Source: Capronia americana
Lineage: Eukaryota > Ascomycota > Eurotiomycetes > Chaetothyriales > Herpotrichiellaceae
Assembly: GCA_016110215.1 (NCBI GenBank)
Contig: JADWQD010000013.1
Coordinates: 496,001 to 560,000, forward strand
DNA: 64,000 nucleotides
Direction: 5' to 3'
In this document: positions 55,884-64,000 of the stretch, one piece after another
Layout: every line of letters starts with the position of its first letter
Numbering within the stretch: position 1 is the first letter of the stretch
Translations under genes and position numbers: made by a program
The notes under the pieces: generated by a model
Told to the model about the DNA's origin: nothing
Databases searched by the model: none
The model's input: the letters and a program-made list of their open reading frames with translations, nothing else

Positions 55884-57261
55884 ATGGCCGCCGCCATTTC
55901 AACAGCACCATACGCAGACCCTGCTTGGCTATCCCGCGACATCAGTCCTTACTACAATGACAGCCATCGTCGTCTCCAGCGTGAAGCCCGCGAGTACGTG
56001 TCCACGTACATAACGCCCTTCTGCGAAGATTGGGAACGACAAGGCTCCGTCCCCCGAGATGTCATCCTCAACCACGCCCGGTTGGGATACATGGCTGTGT
56101 CGATATATCCTCTCGCCACCAAACAAATTCAAGAGATGAGCCAGAGACTGCCTGGGGATATCAAGCCAGAGGAGTGGGACGGGTTCCATGACTTGATTGT
56201 GATCGACGAGATTGCAAGATGTGGGTACCTAGGAGTCATATGGGCATTGAGTTGTGGGAACTCAATCGGTGCGCCACCGCTGATTAACTTCGGGACCGAC
56301 AAGCAGAAGGCGAAGTTCTTGCCTGATGTGCTGTCGGGAAACTCTCGCTTTTGCCTGGGAGTGACCGAGCCTGATGGTGTGCCTCTCTCCTCTGCCTTAT
56401 GACCATGAGAGAAGATGCTGACTCGACACAGCTGGATCTGATGTAGCAGGAATTACAACCGTGGCTGAACGTCGCGGCGACGTGTACATTGTCAATGGCG
56501 CAAAGAAGTGGATTACGAACGCCATATTCGCAGACTATTGCACCGCTGCCGTTCGGACTGGCGGACCAGGACGAGGGGGGGTCTCGGCGTTGATCATACC
56601 GTTGAATGTTCCCGGCGTGAAATGCACCAAGCTCGAGAATTCTGGAGTTAATGCCAGCGGCTCCACATACATCGAATTCGATGACGTCCAAGTACCCATT
56701 TCCAATCTTCTAGGTGAAGAGAATCGAGGTTTTGATATCATAATGTCGAACTTCAATCACGAGCGACTGTGGCTGGCTTGTACATCGCTTCGGATGGCAA
56801 GAGTATGCGTTGAGGATGCCTACCATCATGCGCTGAGAAGAGAAACCTTCGGGAAGCCACTGATCGCGAACCAAGTTATTGTTGCCAAGTTCGCGAATTT
56901 TGCGCGCGACATTGAAACAGCACACGCATACATGGAGTCAATCGTGTATTTGACTGAGCACGGGCGCGGTCCAAAGGCACACAAGGGTGCTCAACAGATA
57001 GACGTCAATGTCGGCGGGATGATGGCCACCTTGAAGACGAGTGCTGGTCGGGTCCTGGAGCGGGTCAACCGGGACGCCCAGCAAATAATGGGCGGTGCTG
57101 GTTATTCAAGAGGCGGCAAAGGTGCCAGGATCGAGCAAATCAGTCGCGACGTTCGGGTTATGGTGGTCGGCGGCGGCAGCGATGAGATCTTGAGCGAGCT
57201 TGCGGTTAAGCTCGAGACAAAAGAGCTGCAAAGATTATCTCGGCCGAAGAGCAAGCTGTGA
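55884..57261 (+). CDS. Acyl-CoA dehydrogenase, IVD/LCAD-type catalytic base, C-terminal SKL
   Basis: Two exons (55884-56376, 56432-57261) give 440 residues. The intron splits AGSDVAG in the FAD/substrate loop and its removal restores TEPDAGSDVAG. KKWITN (189-194) marks the FAD-binding strand. The catalytic glutamate appears at E275 in FNHERLWLA, the position used by isovaleryl- and long-chain acyl-CoA dehydrogenases, while the usual YEGT site is VVGGGSDE with no Glu. This favours branched substrates. The protein ends in SKL, a textbook PTS1, and lacks a presequence, so peroxisomal import is predicted. It would oxidise an acyl-CoA to the 2-enoyl-CoA, here upstream of carboxylation. It ends 73 bp from the convergent regulator gene. 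Confidence 0.9.
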
Positions 57262-57334
57262 ATGCACTTTGCAGCACGGACAAGCAGAAGCAGCCACGCG
57301 GGTTGCAAACCTAGCTCAAACAAGCCCGCCAGAG

Positions 57335-59627
57335 TCAAAAAATGGACGGCGACGTAGGTGAAAAATTGGGTTGTCCGAAGCCCGTAAAGCCACTTCCACC
57401 GACGGCTTCCGATAGTATGCCTCCCCTATCTCAACATTAGCAATGCAGACACCATTTCAGTTGACAAAGACCGAGGAAAATTCAGAATCCCTGGCAGGCT
57501 GAGTGTACTTACATATCCTCTCCCAACATTCGAGCATAAGTAGGGGGTAGGACGTTGTGTGTGTCAAATTGAACTATTGGCGGATTGGTGGATTCCGAGG
57601 ACTGGACAGGTACAGCTGATTGCTGAGACACAGTTCCGGGAAGTAAATCAGCCAGAGAGCTTCTGACCTCGGGGGATGAATTGGTTTGAGGTAACCAGGC
57701 GTAGTCGAGGAGTTGCCATAATATTGCTCCGTGTGGTACGTTGACTTTCTGTGCCAGGCTCACGGGATTTGTGAGTACTGCTGCAAGGCCTGAATCCAAT
57801 TCGAAACTGCGAAGAAGAGTACCCATATGTCCGACATGACCCCACCGGACCGGCTCCCGCTGCAGGAAGTTCAATGCCTTCCGGACATACCTGCGTGACG
57901 TCTCTGCGACATGAGCATCGTCGCTTTTCTCATAGAGACGGTGGATCACTCCTGCAGCCATTACGCAATAGCCGTAGAAGCTAGGGTGACTGAGGGGTCC
58001 GTATTGCTCCAGATCTGTGAGTAGCTCAATCAGACTTGTTGCGTGCTTGCGGCATCTCTGAAGCGCCTCCTGTACAAAGCTCAGGGGGACCGGTGCTGTA
58101 TATGAATGAAAAAACCGGTAAAGGATGAATGGATGGTTCAGAAGAGATTGATTGAGATGGTAAAGAGCGTGCGCGAAGACGATGTGGCTGACTTGCGATG
58201 GGGCGAGCGATCCACTGAACGTCGTTCGTTGTTTGATTGCCTCGGCGACCGGGGTAAAGGTGCACTGGGACTGGCTTTCGTAGAATAGCAGAATGCTCGA
58301 GACCTCGTAATACTTGGACCGCGGATCCCAGACGACTTGTGATTTGTTCAAGGTCCGCTTCAAGCTGAATCGTATGAAGCGGCTTAGGGCGGATGCCATG
58401 AGTACCGTCATCGCAAAAGAGTCCAAGTTTTGGTGATCAACCGACAGGTTTTCAGTCACTTCCGTCAAGGTCGGCACCGGCCCACTTGGCACTCCCTCCC
58501 TGAACAGGTCTTCATGGCACGGAAGATGGACTGTGCAGTCTTCGTCGAGGAGGCTAGGAGGTCGATTCGGACCAACCGACATGAATATATCCAAGAGATA
58601 GACCGACCAGAATATTCGACGCCGCCCTTCCTGTTCGTGGAGCGGAAGCTGAGAGTCTGGTTCTTCATTCAGCCGTAGTGCTTGAGCAAAGCGGCACGAC
58701 AGAGCCAGCTTCACCCAGCCAATTTTGGGGCGCCCGGCTGTGCAAAGGCTGAGTCAGTGCGATGTCCGTCTGTGATCGCTTGGTCGATCCTTACCTGCAA
58801 ATTCCACGACGGCCAGCATGGCAAGAGCTATCACCATGTACACCTCCAGGATTTCTGCGTCGGAGAAGGAATGCTCAAATATCTGACCAAATGACGCCTG
58901 CGCATATGCATCGATTGCTTGCAGTCGTCGCCCTCGATAAAACTCATGGTCAGAGAAACGGCAGGCAGTGGCGGCGAATGCATACAGCAAATACTCGGGC
59001 AGCAGGCCAGACTCATAGTCCTGGCGGAACATGTCTTCGTGGAAGTACGCGTAGGGCTGATTATGACATCGCTCAAAGTACACGTCTATCAGCGACCGAA
59101 ACATCTGCTGATCGGGGATCGAGGAGAAGTCATGTTCGGTCGTCTCGATCGCACCGTCGAGAGTAGGCTGCTGATTGATGTTCTCTCGCGCGGTCGGCGG
59201 GGTTGGGTTGCGGTTGTCAGACAAGGAGGAGAACAGATTGAAGGCATTATCGGTGTCCAGGAAGCTCAGTCGAGACTCGAGCAGCGCGACCCTCGCTGCA
59301 AGGGCTGCGTTTTGTGAGGCCGTGGCCGTAGCTGTAGCTGATGCGGATCTGGATGCAGATGGTCCAAGGGTTTCTGCGAGAAATTCGGGCGATCCTCCAT
59401 CCTCTCCGTCCCAGGTACAGCGTTGATTGAGACGGCGACAGAAGGCGCACACGGGCTTCTCGCCCGAGCATCTGGTTTTCTTCCTAAGGCGACCAATCAC
59501 TCTCAGCTCGTATTCAGCAATCGCAGGGCTCAGTCCCATAGCAGGTGCCATGCCCGTGGGAAACGACTCACCTTCTACAGTTTAGACATGCTTGTCGCGC
59601 TCTTTTCGCCTCACGTCTGTCGTCCAT
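57335..59627 (-). CDS. Zn2Cys6 fungal transcription factor (cluster regulator candidate)
   Basis: Four exons (59627-59572, 59483-58795, 58737-57513, 57425-57335) give 686 residues. The zinc cluster is C14-x2-C17-x6-C24-x6-C31-x2-C34-x6-C41 and is interrupted by intron 1; the ATG at 59627 gives MDDRREAKRARQACLNCRR. The middle homology region (Fungal_trans, about 150-500) contains the usual GWVKLALSCRFAQALRL and RRRIFWSVYLLDIFMS motifs. The last intron is inferred from a GTAAGT donor overlapping an in-frame TAA: retained, translation stops at 57509; spliced, it adds about 30 residues ending FGQPNFSPTSPSIF. Its position between the dehydrogenase and carboxyltransferase suggests it controls the cluster. 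The ligand is unknown. Confidence 0.85.
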
Positions 59628-60065
59628 GGTCGTTCAAGTGCACAACCTTGGTGAGGCGCACAGTGGAAACGTTCCGCCCTGACGAAGTCAAGGTGACAGT
59701 GAGTTAAAACGGAAGTGAGATTAGCTTCAACGCTGATCTTGTTGTCGAAAAGCACGGCTGTCTGACCAATGAGCACCTCTCAGAACCAACTGCCAGCAGA
59801 TATGTACATAGATCTCCTAGGCTTAATGTTTAGGGGAGCTGATGCCCCGAATCTCCAACCCGCCAGCTACTTACGTACCAATAGTAACGCAGAGAAGCAC
59901 CTGTACGTCACCTATGGTGCCTATGAGTGCCTAGAATCCCGCGCAAAGCACCTGCATCAATGGCAAAGCCTTAACCAACATTCACTTGCGGGGCAACCTC
60001 GACGATCTTGTCAGACACAGCTTTTTTCTTGGTGCGTTCTCAACCTGATAAATTCTTTTTCAATT
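59628..60065. other. Spacer between regulator promoter and carboxyltransferase 3' end
   Basis: Contains the promoter of the Zn2Cys6 gene on its left and the 3' untranslated region of the carboxyltransferase on its right. A frame at 59769-60131 is Gln/Asn/Ser-rich and overlaps the carboxyltransferase end; not considered a gene. Confidence 0.45.
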
Positions 60066-61742
60066 CTATATCCTTGCCAAAGCGCGATGGCCTGCGCTGC
60101 CCTCTATCTTCGGCCTTTGCACGATCTCTAAACACATGCCAAGCACGTCGCGAGTGTCGAGAGGATTGATGATCCCTTCGTCAAGAACAACCCCAGACGT
60201 CCGGTAGCAGCTGCTGTCTCGGTCGACTTCCTCCCGCAGACGCTGTATCCTGGCTTGGACCTCCTCGGGCTTGAGCACCACGCCTTTGTTTTTGGCGCTG
60301 TTCGCTTCGACCTGGGCCATCACCCCGGACAGTTGCTCTGGCCCCATCACGCTGCATCGTCCAGTCGGCCATGTAAAGAGAAATCGTGGCCGGTAAGATC
60401 TTCCACACATGGCATAATTCCCAGCTCCGTACGACGCTCCCAAAATCACGGAGATATGGGGTACTTTGGAACAACTGACAGCAGACACAAATTGCGCTCC
60501 TTTCTTGATGATGGCCGCATGTTCTGCCTTCGATCCAACCATAAATCCGGTGACGTTGTGAAGGAACACGATCGGGAGGTCCTGTTGGTTGCACATGCGG
60601 ATGAACTGTGCTCCTTTCGATGCTTCGTCCGGATTGATAATGGGTGTTTGATTTGCAATGATGGCAAGAGGCATTCCTAGGTCATGTCAGTCAGCCCATC
60701 ATCCTAGCAGAAGGGGTTCGCATGTCTCACCCATGATATGCGCCCAACCAGTCAACAGATTGGGGCCATACTCCGGTTTGAAGATGGCTAGCCTTGAGTC
60801 ATCCACCAAGCGTAGCACCACCTCTGTCATGTTGAACGGTTTCCGGATATCTGGATTCACGATCGAGAAGATGTCCTCCATGGGATATCGTGGGGCCAAT
60901 GGAGCGCGAATAGATGGCGCTGGTCGGTCTCGTTGTTTCAATGTGCTAACCCATTCACGAGCCTTGCGAATAGCATCAAACTCGTCAAAGGCGATCTGAT
61001 CGGCGAGACCAGTAACAGTGCCGTGAACTCTGGCGCCACCCAGCTCTTCGGCATCGATTGTTTCACCGGTCGCCATCTTAACCAGCGGGGGACCTCCCAA
61101 AAACACCTGCGCTTGGTTCTCGACAAAGATGGTATAGTCGGACACTCCTGGATGGTAGGCGCCGCCGGCAGTCGATGATCCGAAGACGATCGCACACGAG
61201 GATTGTTGGTTTTGTGTTCGAACAGCCAGGTCCCGGAATATCTGGCCGCCTTTGTGGAAGACACGAAACTGCTGCGGCAGAAAGACTCCTGCCGATTGCA
61301 CCAGGGCAACAAGGGGTAGGTCATTCTCGTTCGCGATTTCTGTCATTCGATTTTGTTTTGTCACAGTCAGCTCGTTCCAGGCTCCTCCGCTCTGGGTTGC
61401 GATATGGGCTATTACGAGGCAAGTCCGGCCGCTTATACTCCCGATGCCTGCCAAAAGACTTGCGCAAGGGCTTGAATCTTCTAGATCAAAGCCTGCAAAA
61501 GAGCCCAATTCCAGAAACGACGAATCCGCGTCCAACAACAACGATATCCGATCTCGCGCCAACAGCTGTCCCCGAGCTTCGTGCCTGTTGAGCGACTGGG
61601 TACTGCCTTCAGCCGTTGTTTTCTTCAGATTCTCGGCATACTCTTTCAGTACAGGTTTCCATGCTTCTCGATTCGATCTGTATGTTTCTTGCGTCAGATC
61701 GAGCAACGATTCCACCACCGGAAAGCTAGCACCTTGCGACAT
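60066..61742 (-). CDS. Acyl-CoA carboxylase carboxyltransferase (beta) subunit, MCC/GCC-like
   Basis: Two exons (61742-60731, 60676-60066; 54-nt intron) give 540 residues. The start MSQGASFPVVESLLDLTQE enters directly into the first helix of the carboxyltransferase, with no mitochondrial presequence. N-half: SGGAWNELTVTK, LVQSAGVFLPQQ, SSTAGGAYHPGVSDYTIFV. C-half: NVTGFMVGSKAEH, SYGAGNYAMCGR, SVMGPEQLSGVM, then GIINPLDTRDVLG. Residues expected as GRIFFNQA-type in 3-methylcrotonyl-CoA carboxylase are GQIFRDLA here, hinting at a changed acyl pocket. The C-terminus ARI is a weak PTS1-like tripeptide. Partner of the alpha subunit at 52597-55050. Confidence 0.9.
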
Positions 61743-62155
61743 CTCCACGACGCAAAATTTCTGAGAATAGTTCTACGGTACCATCACACAGCTCAGCGAA
61801 AATGCAAGTTTAGGCATGATATTTCGTCCTTGGTTTCCTCTCGCGGCCATTCGCAAACTGGCTTTGCCGAGGCTGCCCCGGAAATGGCCGTGCACCGGTT
61901 TCCCGAGTCCCGGGGACGTACTCGCAAGGACGGCCCGGCATCCAACTTGGATCCACCGAGGAGATATACTACACTTGAGGTGCAAGATTGGAACACGGGA
62001 ACACGGAGTAGTATCTTGGACAGTCGACAAATACGAAGCTGCCATGACCGCTCTGGGACACCTATGTAATCACATCCTACCACCAAGACTTCAGCCATGT
62101 CACAGTCATCATCCTTACGCCTGACCACAAAAGCCTGAGGAAGGCACCCAGCTAC
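61743..62155. promoter_or_regulatory. Divergent promoter, carboxyltransferase / acyl-CoA synthetase
   Basis: A 413-bp head-to-head spacer joining two cluster genes. Around 61870-61930 it is rich in CGG/CCG triplets, including CGGTTTCCCG, the sort of arrangement bound by Zn2Cys6 dimers. This is a candidate target for the cluster regulator; no experimentally defined site is implied. Confidence 0.45.
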
Positions 62156-64000
62156 ATGATGGGCAGCACCGATGTTGCCCTCTTGCAAGCTGAAGCAACA
62201 GCAATGTCTCCAGTAATGTCGTTGGTGTCGGGTCCAAAAACGCCCGAGCTGTGGGAAGAGACATTGGGAGAACTTATACAACGGCAGGCCGCCAAATATG
62301 GAAACCACACGGCCGCGACATTTTCATGGCAGCGCAACCACAGACTCTCTTACAAGGACCTCTCAAGCAGAAGCGAGGCAGTTGCAAAATCGATGTTGGC
62401 TAGAGGCTTAACGCATGGAGACAACATCGCGATCATGGCGGGCAATTGCTATCAGTACATTGAGACATTTCTGGCCGCCGCACGGATCGGTTGCCCATTA
62501 GTTGTGTTGAATAATACTTATACGGCAAAAGAGCTTGTCACTGCGCTGAAGGTGACTTGTAAGTCGCCCATCAGTTTTTGTCGGACGTGCTAACATGAGA
62601 GATAGCGTGCAAACTTCTATTCATCGCTCCGAAGATCAAATTGAAAGATCTATCAAGCCATATTGAATCTGTGACTCTGGAACTGGACTCTATACCCTGT
62701 GTCTTACTTGCAAGCGGCGAGAGCGCAACCTCTACGACGTCCAACATTTGCCTATACTCGTCGTTCGTCTACGAAGGTCTATCCACCACCACGGCAGCCT
62801 TGAAGCATGCACAGACCCGAGTCCGGAACAGCGACGTCCTGAATCTGCAGTTCACGTCTGGTAAGTGCTGCTCTTCCCTTAGGCTGGCGTAACGAAGCAT
62901 TGACGAGAACAGGGACAACTGGGGCTCCAAAAGCAGCAATGCTGACACACAGGTAAGATCCGGTGCATTTCCCTTCCGAACATATCGCCAGCACTAACAA
63001 GTGAATCAGAAATCTCATCAACAACGCCCGCTTCGTCGGTACCGCAATGGTCCTTACCCCTTCCGACATAGTCTGCTGTCCGCCCCCTCTCTTCCATTGT
63101 TTCGGTCTAGTCATGGGCTTCCTCGCCTCCTTCACCCACGGCAGCACAATCGTCTTCCCCTGCGATCAATTCGACGCCTCTCAAGTCCTCGACACCCTCC
63201 ACTCGCAGAAGTGTACCGCCCTTCTCGGCGTGCCAACCATGTTCATTGCCGAAATCGAAGAGAATAGGGCTAAGAAGTTGAACATCACAGGTGTGAGGAC
63301 TGGGCTGGCGGCGGGGTCCTCTGTGAGCCCGACGTTAATGAAGCAGTTAGAAAAGGAATTTGGGGTTCAAGGCATGTTAATCGCGTATGGGATGACGGAG
63401 ACCAGTCCCGTCACCTTTATTACTTCCTTGCACGATAGCGAGGACAGGAAGACGAAGACTGTAGGCCGAGTACTCCCTCACACGGCGGCGAAAGTCATCG
63501 ATCGAGACGGAAACATTGTTCCAAGAGGCGCCAGGGGCGAACTCTGCACAAGTGGATATGCCCTGCAGAAGGGCTACTTCAACAATCCCGCCAAGACGGC
63601 GGAAGTTATGAAGCGGGACGAGAATGGCGTGCTTTGGATGTATACCGGTGACGAATGCGTTATCGACGAAGAAGGCTACTGCTCTGTGACAGGAAGGATT
63701 AAGGATATTATTATCCGAGGTAAGCCCTCCGATCGCAACGAATTTTCGCAGTCGATTTCGTTGTATGGTGACTTATCCTTGACGTGCCCCAGGCGGCGAA
63801 AATATCTTCCCTCTCGAAATCGAAACCCTCCTTTCCACGCACCCCTCCATAGCCGAAGCCTCCGTCGTCGCGATCCGCGACGCAAAATACGGGGAAGTTG
63901 TTGGCGCATTCCTGCGAGGACATCCCCAAGCAGGGTGTCTGACGCCAAACATCAATCCCTCTCTCAACCCGCAACACGGTCCGAGGAGCGACAAGAGGCT
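62156..64000 (+). CDS. ACSF2-like acyl-CoA synthetase (partial, runs off window)
   Basis: Five exons in view (62156-62558, 62606-62860, 62913-62952, 63010-63719, 63793 onward) encode at least 538 residues. The phosphate-binding TSGTTGAPKA spans two introns. YGMTETSPVTF, GRVLPHTAAKVID, RGELCTSGYALQKGYFNNPAKT, YTGDECVIDEEGYC and GRIKDIIIRGGENIFP match the ACSF2/FadD-like branch, which activates medium- or branched-chain acids to acyl-CoA with ATP. The N-terminus (MMGSTDVALLQ) lacks a clear targeting peptide. The C-terminus and any PTS1 are outside the window. In context it would activate the acid feeding the dehydrogenase and carboxylase. An ATG one codon later is an equally good start. Confidence 0.9.

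Noticed and set aside
55435..56013. 192-codon plus-strand frame ahead of the dehydrogenase
   Set aside because: It overlaps the true dehydrogenase start in another frame and covers microsatellite sequence.
59769..60131. 120-codon plus-strand frame
   Set aside because: It overlaps the carboxyltransferase 3' end and has no similarity.
52597..61742. Reading the carboxylase genes simply as housekeeping methylcrotonoyl-CoA carboxylase
   Set aside because: Not excluded, but the SKL on the dehydrogenase, the lack of a presequence on the beta subunit, its divergent pocket and the dedicated regulator make it the weaker explanation.

Overview
The window is nuclear DNA of a filamentous ascomycete (Pezizomycotina). 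Genes are densely packed on both strands. Introns are short (about 45-200 nt), mostly GT-AG with CTAAC-like branch sites. Families present include Clr5, DUF3328/UstYa, Zn2Cys6 regulators, a Ste6-type ABC exporter and an NLR-like relic. Several families would fit Eurotiomycetes or Dothideomycetes, but the sequence alone does not settle the class. No rRNA, tRNA, CRISPR array or intact transposon was recognised.

Region 1-27 kb is mostly housekeeping. It holds the start of an amino-acid permease (cut by the window edge), a DsbA/GST-kappa protein, a CobW/ZNG1-type metallochaperone GTPase, a second amino-acid permease, an unknown disordered protein, a family-16-like methyltransferase, ornithine decarboxylase with a long ATG-free leader, ZW10/Dsl1 and YTM1 sharing a short promoter, a large disordered protein, and an M16 metallopeptidase (yeast YOL098C/SDD3 type). 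Region 27-34.5 kb is more accessory. It has a protein with Clr5 domains at both ends, a microsatellite-rich transcription-factor-like gene, and a decayed NB-ARC/STAND (NLR-like) relic. Region 34.5-45 kb returns to core genes: Net1/Dnt1-like nucleolar protein, eIF2-gamma, SNU13 (with a GC-AG intron) and a WD40-cyclophilin.

Region 45-52 kb carries an orphan UstYa-like (DUF3328) gene facing a full-size Ste6-like ABC exporter that also uses a GC-AG intron, then a PBDC1/YPL225W homologue.

Region 52.6-64 kb is the most interesting part, a compact catabolic cluster. It contains a biotin carboxylase/biotin-carrier subunit, an acyl-CoA dehydrogenase ending in SKL, a Zn2Cys6 regulator, a carboxyltransferase subunit with no obvious mitochondrial presequence, and an ACSF2-like acyl-CoA synthetase running off the window. 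Together these could activate an acid, desaturate its CoA ester and carboxylate the enoyl-CoA. That is the logic of bacterial leucine/isovalerate (liu) and acyclic terpene (atu) clusters. The SKL terminus raises the possibility that it is at least partly peroxisomal. Substrate and location are inferences.
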